Under the pieces are notes generated by a model. It was not told the DNA's origin. It saw only the letters and a program-made list of their open reading frames with translations, and did not search any database. Position numbers and translations under genes: made by a program. From an uncultured Pseudomonadota bacterium (GTDB lineage Bacteria; Pseudomonadota; Gammaproteobacteria; Steroidobacterales; Steroidobacteraceae), in assembly GCA_903884105.1 (NCBI GenBank), contig CAISDJ010000088.1:1-64000 (forward strand): DNA of 64,000 nucleotides, in the 5' to 3' direction. The first letter of the stretch is position 1; the number at the start of each line of letters is the position of its first letter. Of the stretch, positions 44,551 through 53,367 are shown piece after piece.

Positions 44551-45123
44551 TCAGGTCAGCGGCGAGACGCCGAGCACCAGGCGGTGCAGGACGAACACGG
44601 TGGCGAGGTAGACCACCACCCCGACAATGATCGCAGATGCATCGTTGAAGCGCCTGATCGGGATGTTGGGTGCTGGCCTGGGCGGGCGCCGCTTCAGTGA
44701 AATCCTGAGCACGACCGCCCACGCCAGCAGCGAACCGAACAGGATCACCTCGTGCAGCATGCCGTTGGCCAGCAGGTGCGCGAGTGCCCAGAGCTTGACC
44801 GCCACCAGCATCGGGTGCTTGAAGATCGCACGGATCTTCCCGGGCACATACGCACCGATGAGTAGCGGGAACATTGGCAGCGTGAGCAGCGGTGCGACCG
44901 CGCGCATCCAGGCGGAAGGGACGTAGACGACTACGGGCGTGTGTCGGGCCAGTGTATAGCCCCAGATGATCAGCGCGAGGCCAGCGAGGCTTGCGAGCGA
45001 GTAGGCGCCCTTCCAGCGGCCCTCGCCCAAGCGGGCAGCCATGCCGTCACGCCAGGCGGGTGCCACGATCGAGACCGCATGGGTCCCCAGGAACAGGACC
45101 AGCCCCAGAATCAGCAAAAGCAT
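44551..45123 (-). CDS. NnrU family membrane protein
   Basis: A 190-residue inner-membrane protein with about five to six hydrophobic segments. NnrU features are [22 protein letters not shown] near the start and [19 protein letters not shown] in the middle. NnrU was linked to denitrification in some bacteria, but homologues are widespread; no denitrification gene is nearby. It is in line with yebC. Confidence 0.9.
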   Translation of the reverse strand: MLLLILGLVLFLGTHAVSIVAPAWRDGMAARLGEGRWKGAYSLASLAGLALIIWGYTLARHTPVVVYVPSAWMRAVAPLLTLPMFPLLIGAYVPGKIRAIFKHPMLVAVKLWALAHLLANGMLHEVILFGSLLAWAVVLRISLKRRPPRPAPNIPIRRFNDASAIIVGVVVYLATVFVLHRLVLGVSPLT

Positions 45124-45276
45124 GTGTTAGCGAACCTCTGTCCTGCGATGCGCTCGCGACGGCCGGGGGCAATGCCCCGTGGCCCGGAGTCGGCGGGCGG
45201 CATGATACCGATCCCGGCAAGCGCTGACTAACCGGATGATGCAATGGGCTTTGCCTCTCCCTGCCAACCGGGCCGA

Positions 45277-46044
45277 TCAGTGGGCGAAGCCGCCCTCGTA
45301 GATCAGCAGCAAGCCGTTCAGGAGCAGGCTGACTTCCGAGATTCGGTAAAAGACGACGTGGCTGACGCGGGACTGGAGCCAGCGTCCCAGGTGGATGCCG
45401 ATCGGGACGACCGGGACCAGTGCGAGGCTCGTGAGCAGGTTTGCCGTGGAAAACTGCCCGAGGTAGGCGTAAGGCACCAGCTTGATCGCGTTCATGACCA
45501 GGAAGCAGACGCCCATGGTGGCGATGAAGCGGCTCTGCGGCAGCTTGAGGGGCAACAGGTAAACCATCATCGGCGGACCGCCTGCGTGCGCTACGAAGCT
45601 CGTAAGGCCCGATACCGCAGACCAGAATCCGCCCTTGAGCCGCGACTGGGAAGCAGCAGCCTGGCGGGCGGCCAGCCGGAACCAGCTGTTGAGCGTGAAC
45701 AGCACGGCGATGGAGCCGACCAGCACGAGGATGGTCGCGTCGCTCACGGTGCCGAACAGCACTGCGCCGGCGCCGATGCCGACCAGCGCTCCTGGCAGGA
45801 TCGTCTTCAGCGTGGGTCGGTCCCACGCGCCCCAGTACACCTTGACGCCCCACCAGTCGATGACGCACAGCAGGGGCAGCACGATCGCTGCTGCTTGCAC
45901 GGGCGACATCGCCAGCGACATCAGCGGGACGCCCATCGCGCCGAAGCTGCCGGGAAAACCGCTCTTCGCAATGCCGAGCAGCAGCACGGCCGTGATGCCC
46001 GCGAGATAGAAGTGGGGATCGGACAGCAGGAGCGGCAGTTGCAT
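45277..46044 (-). CDS. TauE/SafE-family transporter
   Basis: A 255-residue membrane protein with about eight hydrophobic segments, internally repeated. Family features include SGFPGSFGAMGVPLMSLAMS and VAHAGGPPMMVYLLPL. Members are proposed exporters of sulfite, sulfoacetate or other organosulphur anions. The start lies three bases after the stop of the diguanylate cyclase gene, so the two are cotranscribed. Confidence 0.88.
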   Translation of the reverse strand: MQLPLLLSDPHFYLAGITAVLLLGIAKSGFPGSFGAMGVPLMSLAMSPVQAAAIVLPLLCVIDWWGVKVYWGAWDRPTLKTILPGALVGIGAGAVLFGTVSDATILVLVGSIAVLFTLNSWFRLAARQAAASQSRLKGGFWSAVSGLTSFVAHAGGPPMMVYLLPLKLPQSRFIATMGVCFLVMNAIKLVPYAYLGQFSTANLLTSLALVPVVPIGIHLGRWLQSRVSHVVFYRISEVSLLLNGLLLIYEGGFAH

Positions 46045-46047
46045 CGA

Positions 46048-47241
46048 TCAGGAGGCCTGGTAGACGACGCTGCGGTTCTTGCCTTCAGCCTTGGCCCGGT
46101 ACAACGCCTCATCTGCGCGCCGGTACATGCCATCGAAGTCGGCTGCGCCGGCTTCGATGCTGATGCCCACCGAGACGCCGCAGGCAGGCTGGTTCTCGCT
46201 GGGAGCTGCCAGGCGATTGATGATCTGGGCTGCAATCTTCGCGGCGGCTGCCTCATTGCAGCGGGGGGCAACGATCAGAAACTCGTCTCCACCGATACGA
46301 GCGGCAATGTCGTCGCCCCGTACGGTCGCGCGGATCGTCGAGGCGAGACGGGTGATGGCGGCGTCGCCGGCGGCATGTCCCAGGGTGTCGTTGATGGTCT
46401 TCAGGCCATCGATATCCACGAGTAGCGCAGCGTGCGTGGAGTCCGGGTCCGTCAGCATTCTCGAGACGGCATTGAGCGCGCCACGCCGGTTGAGCAGGCC
46501 GGTCAATTCGTCCCGGATCGACGTGTCGTAGTGCCGTTGCATCTGGTTGTGCAGATCGAAGTGGTAGCTCGCTACCAGGAAACCGATCATCAGTGAGACG
46601 AGGCCCACTGCAACCAGGCTGCCGACACCAATCGGGCGGAAGCGTTCCTCCTGGGCGAGGTAGTAACCCAGGTCGAAATCGATGCCAACGAAGCCGCTGT
46701 AGCGTCCCTGGCTGTCGCGGATGGGCGCATGGCCCGTCAGGAAGTAGCCGTAGTCGTCAACCTGGAACCAAGGTGTCACCCACGTGTTCCCGGCACTGAG
46801 TTGCTGCAGCCAGTCGCTGCTGTACTCGCTGCGGAGCTCGAAGCGCTCCATGTACGCGGACGTGCGCAGATTGTGCTTGGCTGTCAACGCCGGTGAGGCG
46901 CTGGTATCGAGGACGAAAAAGGTCTCCCCCTGCCTGTCGACCATCGTGTAGACGTAGAAGGCATCGGGAATGGCCGAGTGGAAGCGGACCAGCGGCAGGA
47001 GAGCGCGGGCGTAGAGCTCGGGCGAATAGTTCACGGGGTCCAGCAGCAGCCGGTGCAGGTCGCCGTCCACGGTGCTGGCGGCGAGTTGCGCCACTTCGGC
47101 AACATGCAGGCGCAGGACTTCGAGCCGGGCGCGCTGGGCCAGCCATTGCGGCGCGGCGACGATGGTTACCATGACCAGCGCGGCAATGCCTGCAGCAGCC
47201 AGGAATACCCCGGGCTCGAAGGGACGACGGCGAAAGAACAT
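46048..47241 (-). CDS. Membrane-bound diguanylate cyclase
   Basis: A 397-residue enzyme making c-di-GMP from two GTP. It has a transmembrane segment (about residues 11-34) and a periplasmic sensor region (about 35-200, Cache-like, with SPELYARALLPLVRFH). A second transmembrane segment (about 203-226) precedes the GGDEF domain (about 240-397). The active site GGDEF is intact (317-321), and an inhibitory RxxD site (R308, D311) sits five residues upstream. Output should therefore be feedback-controlled. ATG 47241 is chosen. Confidence 0.93.
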   Translation of the reverse strand: MFFRRRPFEPGVFLAAAGIAALVMVTIVAAPQWLAQRARLEVLRLHVAEVAQLAASTVDGDLHRLLLDPVNYSPELYARALLPLVRFHSAIPDAFYVYTMVDRQGETFFVLDTSASPALTAKHNLRTSAYMERFELRSEYSSDWLQQLSAGNTWVTPWFQVDDYGYFLTGHAPIRDSQGRYSGFVGIDFDLGYYLAQEERFRPIGVGSLVAVGLVSLMIGFLVASYHFDLHNQMQRHYDTSIRDELTGLLNRRGALNAVSRMLTDPDSTHAALLVDIDGLKTINDTLGHAAGDAAITRLASTIRATVRGDDIAARIGGDEFLIVAPRCNEAAAAKIAAQIINRLAAPSENQPACGVSVGISIEAGAADFDGMYRRADEALYRAKAEGKNRSVVYQAS

Positions 47242-47310
47242 GGGGTCTCGCGAGCTCCGGCACACAGGGGGTGCTGCCCGTGGCTATGGAGGGAATTGTC
47301 GCACAGGTCT

Positions 47311-47336
47311 GATAGGGAACAGGGGATAGGGGATAG
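47311..47336. repeat. Short GGGATAG-type tandem repeat
   Basis: GATAGGGAACAGGGGATAGG and on to GGATAG form about three imperfect copies of a seven- to eight-base unit in the non-coding region before the fructose-bisphosphatase remnant. A slippage product is likely; no function is evident. Confidence 0.5.
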
Positions 47337-47484
47337 CACGGAACCCGAGGATCAGATCCTTGCGCCAGCGTTGCCGGGAACGCTGGCTAGTCATCGCGCA
47401 GTATCCTTGCTCTTTGGCGCTGTCCCCTCTCTTTGAAAAAGGGCCCGATCGCATGAGCGCTAGATCGTCAGTCTGGAGGCCCAT

Positions 47485-47711
47485 ATCCTGCAGCAGCAGG
47501 CACTGCACCCGCGGGCGAGCGGCAGCAGAAGCTTGACGTCCTCGCCAACGACATCCACCCGCGCACGCCCGTCATCATGGGCAGTGCGGACGAAGTCGAT
47601 CACGTCGTGGCCCACCTATGGGACAGCGATAGCAGGCCGAACGGCGCTGAAACTGGCAAACTGCTGGTATGCCGCGCCCAGGGCCCTGCAATCTGGAAAC
47701 ACATCGAATGA
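47485..47711 (+). pseudogene. Class 1 fructose-1,6-bisphosphatase, C-terminal remnant
   Basis: The frame reads AGERQQKLDVLANDIHPRTP, then VIMGSADEVDHVVAHL. This closely parallels the C-terminus of class 1 FBPases (…ILDI..TALHQRTPLVFGSA.EV). Nothing of the upstream 250-300 residues is present. The frame then runs on without stop for about 30 more codons to TGA 47709-47711, which overlaps the ATG of the cytochrome c gene. Confidence 0.65.
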
Positions 47712-48163
47712 TCAGTCAACCGGCGCTCACGCGCCTCGTCGTCCGCAATCTGGCATTCCTCGCAGCGTTCGCGCTCCTCGGAAGCACGGCGGTATTGGCA
47801 GCCGGGAACGCCGACCGCGGCAAGCAGAAATTCAAGGCTACCTGCGAGGTCTGCCATTTCGCCCTGCGCGGCGCAACGCGTAACGATGAACTGACCAAGA
47901 TCGGGCCAAACCTATACGGTGTAGTCGGCCGGGCAGCCGGGACACACAAGGGATTTCGCTATTCGGCTGCGATGAAGTCGTCCGGAATCACGTGGACGGA
48001 AGCGGAATTAAGGCGCTATATCCTTGCGCCCCAGCAGGTCATTCCGAACGTTCGCATGAGCTTCCCGGGGGTCGGCAACGCCCAGGATATCGACGATCTG
48101 GTGGCCTATCTGGCTACACGCCGCCATACAGGTTCCCCAGGTACGCAGTCAGCCGCCCCATGA
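47708..48163 (+). CDS. Class I cytochrome c
   Basis: A 151-residue periplasmic cytochrome with a signal peptide (to about residue 32, TAVLAAG). The haem motif is CEVCH (C46, C49, H50) and the likely axial methionine is M117 in VRMSFPG. The spacing and GPNLYGVVGR segment are those of cytochrome c550/c2 types. Its last 50 bases overlap the 3' end of the convergent membrane gene. The start codon overlaps the stop of the FBPase remnant. Confidence 0.9.
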   Translation: MISQPALTRLVVRNLAFLAAFALLGSTAVLAAGNADRGKQKFKATCEVCHFALRGATRNDELTKIGPNLYGVVGRAAGTHKGFRYSAAMKSSGITWTEAELRRYILAPQQVIPNVRMSFPGVGNAQDIDDLVAYLATRRHTGSPGTQSAAP

Positions 48164-48599
48164 TGATCACGAAGGCCCAAGTCGCGCACGCGGCGCCGCA
48201 TCGCTTCAGTCCCGTGGACGAAACGGCCCCGGTGGCCTGCCACTGAGTTGCCTCGAGACGCAACGTCTTCAGGAACATCACGGTAAAGATGATGCCGATG
48301 ACAACCAGCGTGAACTTCGTATCGAAGACCCAGTCGCGGACATACTTCGGCGGCTTCGACATCCACAGCGTCAGGCCGCTGTAGAACTGGCAGACAACGC
48401 CCGCCCACACATAGGGGGCCAGCTTTTCCAGCGACGTATACGGAATGGTCCGGAAGAAGCCGAACAGCCTGAGGCCGATGATGAACATGAGACCGGCGAC
48501 GATCGCGCTGCCGAAGGCGTGCAACGTCAACGCGAAAGGCCATCCCCACGATGCGGTGACCCACTCCGAGTACGAGGTCGTCTCCAGCCATTCGAGCAC
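48114..48599 (-). CDS. Four-helix membrane protein, DUF6644-like, last gene of the operon
   Basis: A 161-residue membrane protein with four hydrophobic helices. Conserved-looking residues: W18 and H27 (SWGWPFALTLHAFGSA), IIGLRLFGFFRTIP, a middle tryptophan VWAGVVCQFYSG, and FDTKFTLVVIGIIF. The same pattern makes up the C-terminal domain of the large membrane protein at 48783 (VPWQTVHFFGYTLVF ... LRIFGIW ... FSGMLMLMADTSRYVND), so the two are paralogous. Function unknown; the conserved histidine in helix 1 could be a haem ligand (inference). It follows the 39-residue gene and ends inside the cytochrome gene on the opposite strand. Confidence 0.72.
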   Translation of the reverse strand: MLEWLETTSYSEWVTASWGWPFALTLHAFGSAIVAGLMFIIGLRLFGFFRTIPYTSLEKLAPYVWAGVVCQFYSGLTLWMSKPPKYVRDWVFDTKFTLVVIGIIFTVMFLKTLRLEATQWQATGAVSSTGLKRCGAACATWAFVIIMGRLTAYLGNLYGGV

Positions 48600-48643
48600 T
48601 TTACTGTCCCCTTAATAATGCAATCGGTGTGTATTGCTGCGAA

Positions 48644-48763
48644 TCAGGACGGACGATCGGCCTGGTTGGCGACCCTGTCCAGACGGAGCAGCGCGAACAG
48701 CGCAATTCCGAGTACCAGGGTTACGACGCCGGTTGTCGCCAGGAGCAGCTGAATCTGAAACAT
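48644..48763 (-). CDS. 39-residue membrane protein, middle gene of the operon
   Basis: A very short frame, MFQIQLLLATTGVVTLVLGI, continuing to ALFALLRLDRVANQADRPS. It has one clear transmembrane helix (about residues 5-26) and a polar C-terminus. It begins 20 bases after the stop of the large membrane gene and has a GAGGAAG ribosome site five bases before ATG 48763. Size, placement and ribosome site together support a real small subunit, comparable to the small subunits of membrane oxidases. Confidence 0.6.
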   Translation of the reverse strand: MFQIQLLLATTGVVTLVLGIALFALLRLDRVANQADRPS

Positions 48764-48782
48764 GGTTCTTCCTCACGGCCTC

Positions 48783-50198
48783 TTACAGGTTGATGTAGGG
48801 CATCAGTCGCCCGCCCATGATCACGACGGTCCACGAGAACAGCACGAGGACCGCGACCCACTTGGCCGACATGGGTGCATCCTCTCCCGCCTTGACTTGC
48901 CATAGCCGGTCCGACAGCGAGAAATACAGCACAGCGAGGGCGCCGATGGGCAGGAAGAACATCTTCGGCCAGAAGGTCTCGTCATTCACGTAGCGCGATG
49001 TGTCCGCCATCAGCATCAGCATGCCGCTGAAGACGTTCATCATGACTCCGAATACGCCCAGCGGGATGATCCGGTGGATGGCGGGGAAGGACACCGACTT
49101 CCAGATTCCGAAGATACGCAGCGAGACGGCAAGCACGGTGGCGAACACGAGCGTATAGCCGAAGAAGTGCACCGTCTGCCATGGCACGAACCACATGATC
49201 ACGTTGATCAGCAATTCGATCCTGGGTGACCAGAAAGCCGACGGATCCGTTCCGAGGACCTCGGCGGCATCACGGATCTCCGGATGGTTGATCTGCCCGC
49301 CCAGGTGTCCGGTTTCGGCCATGATGACGAGCGAAATCACGGCGAACACGAGGACGAGCTTCATGGACAGGCTGGAAAAGCGCCCGAGATAGCGATACCG
49401 CCACAGCTCGAACCAGCCAAGCCCGCCGGTGAAAGCCAGGCCGAACAGCGACAGGATTGCGAAGTCGCGATGCATGTTGATCCGGACCTGCGAGATCCCC
49501 TCGACGGCAGGATCCGTGAAGGCCCACATGGCGCCGGCGCCTGAAACATAGGTGGTCGCGCCCAGCACCGCGCACATGACGAAGACGACGATGCCGCCCT
49601 TCTTCAGTTGATCGTTGTCCTTGTACAGCCCGGTCGCAAGGAAGAGGAGAGCGACGACTGATCCGACTGTCGGGAAGTGATTGAGGATGATATGGATGTG
49701 CGACCAGATGTGCGAGGTCCCGCCCAGCATGCCGCCAGCGGGCGGCAGCCCAAGCTCGCGATGAGCGATTTCCCAACCCAGTTCCCCGACGATCGCCATC
49801 AGCAGCAGCGTCACGAGCGCAAGTCCCAGAACGACATGCTGTGAATTCGTGGAGGGACGCTCGAGGTCACGGGAACGCCACAGCACCAGCAAAGAGGCGA
49901 CTCCGGTGAGCGCAAGCAATGCGAATGCCGCCCACGACCAGTAATAGTGCAGATCTGCGGCGTCGACAGGAATGGCGGGCCTGCCTGCCAGGGCGTCCAT
50001 CGCCCCGTCGCCGCTCAGATAGGTCGGGATGCCGAGGAGCGCCATGCCTGCGAACACAAGCAGGCAGACGCGCTGCATCAAACCCTTGTTCGCGACCATT
50101 GCGGCCACATAGAGACCGACTGCAAACAGCAGGCCCACCGACGGGAAGACACTGACGAGCAAATGGAAATGCGACCAGTTCGCTGGGATCAGATGCAT
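48783..50198 (-). CDS. Multi-helix membrane protein: two DUF2231-like repeats plus a DUF6644-like domain
   Basis: A 471-residue membrane protein with about 12 hydrophobic helices in three units. Unit 1 begins NWSHFHLLVSVFPSVG and continues GIPTYLSGDGAMDAL. Unit 2 (from about residue 163) begins IWSHIHIILNHFPTVG and continues GATTYVSGAGAMWAF. The H-x-H-x(6,7)-FP.VG and TY.SG.GAM patterns recur, so units 1 and 2 are an internal duplication. Unit 3 (about 325-471) is paralogous to the 161-residue protein downstream. The paired histidines suggest haem b binding (inference). It leads a three-gene minus operon facing a cytochrome c gene. Confidence 0.78.
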   Translation of the reverse strand: MHLIPANWSHFHLLVSVFPSVGLLFAVGLYVAAMVANKGLMQRVCLLVFAGMALLGIPTYLSGDGAMDALAGRPAIPVDAADLHYYWSWAAFALLALTGVASLLVLWRSRDLERPSTNSQHVVLGLALVTLLLMAIVGELGWEIAHRELGLPPAGGMLGGTSHIWSHIHIILNHFPTVGSVVALLFLATGLYKDNDQLKKGGIVVFVMCAVLGATTYVSGAGAMWAFTDPAVEGISQVRINMHRDFAILSLFGLAFTGGLGWFELWRYRYLGRFSSLSMKLVLVFAVISLVIMAETGHLGGQINHPEIRDAAEVLGTDPSAFWSPRIELLINVIMWFVPWQTVHFFGYTLVFATVLAVSLRIFGIWKSVSFPAIHRIIPLGVFGVMMNVFSGMLMLMADTSRYVNDETFWPKMFFLPIGALAVLYFSLSDRLWQVKAGEDAPMSAKWVAVLVLFSWTVVIMGGRLMPYINL

Positions 50199-50374
50199 TT
50201 GCTTTCCCCACCTCGATCGGGACAGATCGGGGATTCAGTTATTTGTAGTTGAAGAATTTGGATTATCAACGCGCTGAGTTTAGTGCGTCAAGCATGCTGA
50301 TTGCGCCTGCGAGGACGGTTGGCCGGTACCGGTTTTGCACAGGGAGCCAGCCACCAGTTGCCCTCAGCTGGTGG

Positions 50375-51646
50375 CTACAGGAGGTCCTGCATTCTGTAGT
50401 ACATCATCGCCAGCATCAGGGTCGGGGTACGTAGCCACTTGCCGCCGGGAAAGTCCTGGTGCTTGATGCGGGTGTACACATCGAACCGCTCGCTCTGGCC
50501 GGCGATGGCCTCTGCGACGAATTTTCCGGCGATGCCCGTCAGGGCGATGCCGTGCCCCGAGAAGCCCTGCAGATAGAAGACATTCGGAGCAAGCCGCCCG
50601 AAGTCCGGGGCCCGGGACATCGTGATGTCCACATAGCCGCCCCACGCATAGTCGATATTCACGTCCGCAAGCTGCGGAAATACGGAGAGCATGCGCTTGC
50701 GGGTGGCCTTCGCGGTGTTGAACGCGTCGAGCCCCGAGTAGCTGACGCGACCGCCGAACAGCAGGCGGTGATCCGCCGAGCAGCGGAAGTAGTCCAGTAC
50801 GAAATTGATGTCGGTGACGGCGACATTGTCGCGCATCAGCTGCCGGATGCGATCTTCACCCAGCGGTTCGGTTGCGATGATGTACGTACCGACCGGCATG
50901 ATGCGCGCGCGCAGGCTTGGCTCAAGGCCGTCGACGTAGGCGTTGCAACACAACGCGACGTGCCGAGCGCGGACACTGCCCAGAGAAGTGATCACCCGTG
51001 CCGGGTCGCTACGGTCGATGGAAGTGACCTGCGAGCCTTCGTGGATCACGACCCCTGCTGCACGGGCGGCGGCGGCGAGGCCGAGCGTGTAGTTGAGCGG
51101 ATGCAGATGCCCGCTGCGTGAATCGAACAGCGCGCCGCAATAGCGCCGGGTTGCCAGCAGCGCTTCGACCTCTGGCCGCTCCATGAAGCGGACGCTGTCG
51201 TAGCCGTAGTCGTCCTCGAGTTCCCGTTGCCAGGCCTTCAGTTCGTCGCGTTGTCGCGGCTTGATGGCGACGTGCATCTGGCCCCAATGCAGGTCGCAGT
51301 CGATCTGGTGCCGCGCCACGCGACCTTCAAGCAGGTCGAGCGCCTCGATCGAGAAATCCCACAGCTGCCGCGCAGCAGTCGTGCCCACCGCGGCGTTGAG
51401 CTTCTGCTGGCTGCAGGCGTAGCCGAAGATCGCCTGGCCGCCACTGCGTCCCGATGCGCCCCAGCCGATGCGATGTGCTTCGAGCAAGGTGACGCGATAG
51501 CCGCGCTCGGCGAGGTGCAGTGCGGTCGATAGCCCTGCGATCCCCCCACCCACGACGCAGACATCGGCCTCGGTGTCACCCGCCAGCGGAGATGCAAGCG
51601 CAGCTGCGTTCGCGGAGGCTGAGTAGTAGGAAGAGATGAGGTCCAT
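50375..51646 (-). CDS. puuB: Gamma-glutamylputrescine oxidoreductase-like FAD enzyme
   Basis: A 423-residue DadA/GlpO-type flavoprotein (E. coli PuuB is of the same length). The FAD-binding Rossmann motif is VCVVGGGIAGLSTALHLAE, followed by GWGASGRSGGQ. The C-terminal end has GFSGHGIALTGIAGK. In the Puu pathway it would oxidise gamma-glutamylputrescine to the aldehyde. ATG 51646 is chosen; the open frame continues upstream through the end of the puuA-like gene but that part is not homologous. It is downstream of the puuA-like gene, with a 130-base gap holding a short tandem repeat. Confidence 0.85.
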   Translation of the reverse strand: MDLISSYYSASANAAALASPLAGDTEADVCVVGGGIAGLSTALHLAERGYRVTLLEAHRIGWGASGRSGGQAIFGYACSQQKLNAAVGTTAARQLWDFSIEALDLLEGRVARHQIDCDLHWGQMHVAIKPRQRDELKAWQRELEDDYGYDSVRFMERPEVEALLATRRYCGALFDSRSGHLHPLNYTLGLAAAARAAGVVIHEGSQVTSIDRSDPARVITSLGSVRARHVALCCNAYVDGLEPSLRARIMPVGTYIIATEPLGEDRIRQLMRDNVAVTDINFVLDYFRCSADHRLLFGGRVSYSGLDAFNTAKATRKRMLSVFPQLADVNIDYAWGGYVDITMSRAPDFGRLAPNVFYLQGFSGHGIALTGIAGKFVAEAIAGQSERFDVYTRIKHQDFPGGKWLRTPTLMLAMMYYRMQDLL

Positions 51647-51666
51647 GGAGAGCGCGGCAAGCCTAT

Positions 51667-51690
51667 GGAAGTGGGGAAGTGGGGAAGCGG
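51667..51690. repeat. Three tandem copies of an 8-base unit (GGAAGTGG)
   Basis: GGAAGTGG, GGAAGTGG, GGAAGCGG follow one another directly in the gap between the puuA-like and puuB-like genes. Function is unclear; slippage in copy number could change the spacing between the genes. Confidence 0.6.
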
Positions 51691-51776
51691 CGGAAGTCAG
51701 GATGCCCGCATTCAGCACCAAGCCAGCCTTGGCGGCAGCCGCTTCCGCCTTCCTTGTTGCCTGATCTTCCTCGGTT

Positions 51777-53144
51777 TCAGCACCGCAGATACCATTGGTG
51801 GTCGAGCGCCGACACCTGCGCTTCGAATGATTGGAATTCGCCGTGGCGCGTCGTCGAGTACAGGCGCTGGAAGTCGGCACCCAGGTACTCACGGATGAAA
51901 TCGCTGCGGCTGAACGCGCGCAGCGTATCCGGCCACGTGTGTGGTAACAGATCGGACCTTGTCCGATAGGCATTGCCGCTGACCGGTGCACCGGGATCGA
52001 GTCGGTTCTCGAGGCCGTCGAGCATCGCGGCGAGCACGCAAGCAGTCAGCAGGTAGGGATTCGCGTCGGCACCCGCCACGCGATGTTCGATGCGGCGATT
52101 GTCTGCGTCGCTGACGGGTACGCGCAAGGCCACGCCGCGGTTGTTGACGCCCCACGAGGCGGTCAGGGGAACGTAAGCCTCCGGACGGAAGCGGCGATAG
52201 GCGTTGATCGTCGGGGCAAAGACCAGCATCGAGTCCGCCATGTGCGTGGCGAGGCCGCCGATGGCGTGGTGAAGCGCTTCGCTGCCGGCAGGATCTTCGC
52301 TCGCGAACACGTTGTGGCCTGATCGGTCCAGCAGGCTCACGTGAATGTGGGCGCCGCTGCCCGCCATGTCCGCGTAAGGCTTCGGCATGAACGTTGCTTC
52401 CATGCCATGGCGCATCGCCACGCCATGAACGATGCGTTTCAGTCGGATGGCATGGTCACAGGCGAGGCACGGATCCGCGACATGGTGCAGATTCACCTCG
52501 TATTGGCCGGGGCCGTACTCAGCGAGCGCGGTGCCCGTTGGCACCTTCTGGATGTCGCAGTAGGCCGAGATCTCGGCCAGCAGTGGCGAGAACTCATCGA
52601 GGTCGGACATGGAATTGATCTGGATGCGGTGCTCGCGGCGGCCCGATTCCGGGCCGGCAGGGGGTTGGGCTGCGCCTGTCGCGGTCCGTTCCCGGTCGAC
52701 GAAATAGAACTCGAGTTCGATCGCGACAACCGGTTGCAGCCCGAGTCGTGCAAAGCGTTCGACCACGCTCGCGAGGACATGGCGCGGATCGCCGAAAAAC
52801 GGTCGCCCATCGCGCTCGTGCATGGAGACCTGCAGTTGTGCAACGGGTTCGCGCGACCACGGCACGGGCAGGAGCGATCCCGGGAGGGGCAGGCACGGGC
52901 GGTCCGCGTCGCCCTCATCGAAGCCAAGGCCGGTGGCCTGGATGGTGTCGCCGAGGACATCCAGCGCAAACATCGATCCCGGCAGCAGGAAGCTTCCCCG
53001 ATAGACCCCGGGCAGCTCCTCGATGGTGAGGCGCTTGCCGCGCGGGATTCCGCAGCTATCTGGCAGCAATACGTCGACAAAGCGCGTATCCGGGTAGCGA
53101 TCTAGGTGGCTCGCGATCTCGGCAAGGGGGTTCTGGGCCACCAT
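51777..53144 (-). CDS. puuA: Gamma-glutamylputrescine synthetase-like ligase (glutamine-synthetase family)
   Basis: A 455-residue type III-like glutamine-synthetase relative that would join glutamate to putrescine with ATP. Motifs include VDVLLPDSCGIPRGKRLTIE, the glutamate-rich VAIELEFYFVD, QYEVNLHHVADPCLA, AHIHVSLLDRSGHNVF and the C-terminal NNRGVALRVPVSDADNRRIEHR block. It shares its domain plan with the second ligase at 54142. The start codon lies 14 bases from an operator-like motif (53158-53173). It is the first gene of the minus arm. Confidence 0.88.
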   Translation of the reverse strand: MVAQNPLAEIASHLDRYPDTRFVDVLLPDSCGIPRGKRLTIEELPGVYRGSFLLPGSMFALDVLGDTIQATGLGFDEGDADRPCLPLPGSLLPVPWSREPVAQLQVSMHERDGRPFFGDPRHVLASVVERFARLGLQPVVAIELEFYFVDRERTATGAAQPPAGPESGRREHRIQINSMSDLDEFSPLLAEISAYCDIQKVPTGTALAEYGPGQYEVNLHHVADPCLACDHAIRLKRIVHGVAMRHGMEATFMPKPYADMAGSGAHIHVSLLDRSGHNVFASEDPAGSEALHHAIGGLATHMADSMLVFAPTINAYRRFRPEAYVPLTASWGVNNRGVALRVPVSDADNRRIEHRVAGADANPYLLTACVLAAMLDGLENRLDPGAPVSGNAYRTRSDLLPHTWPDTLRAFSRSDFIREYLGADFQRLYSTTRHGEFQSFEAQVSALDHQWYLRC

Positions 53145-53157
53145 AAAGAGACCTGCT

Positions 53158-53173
53158 GTTTAATATTTAGTAA
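53158..53173. promoter_or_regulatory. Operator-like AT motif upstream of puuA (minus arm)
   Basis: GTTTAATATTTAGTAA, 14 bases before the start codon of the minus-strand puuA-like gene. It matches the complement of the motif at 53368-53383 in 11 of 16 positions. Both copies read toward the gene start beside them. A PuuR-like repressor binding here is plausible, since the known E. coli PuuR box is also AT-rich with ATAT.. and ..AACA. Confidence 0.45.
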
Positions 53174-53367
53174 GGGGCGAGTGCCGTCGCCAAGCCCCAG
53201 AATCGCCACGGATTTCCGGGTGCCCGCGCGGCAAGGCGCTGCACCGGCTTGCTGATCCGGCCTCATTATGCCTGTTTTCGGCCAAAAACCGTCTATACCC
53301 GGCGGACTTGGGCGAGGGGAGTGTGGTTAAATGGCCGCGCATTGAGACGCCGGTGATTCCATCGGCT

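Noticed and set aside
47363-47386. GCCAGCGTT...AACGCTGGC hairpin as a terminator for the diguanylate cyclase region
   Set aside because: It has a 9-base stem but no T-run on either strand, and it lies upstream of the cyclase start, so termination of that gene is not expected there.
51667-51690. A possible CRISPR or iteron array
   Set aside because: Only three direct copies of 8 bases without spacers, so it is a simple tandem repeat. No CRISPR-like array was seen anywhere in the window.
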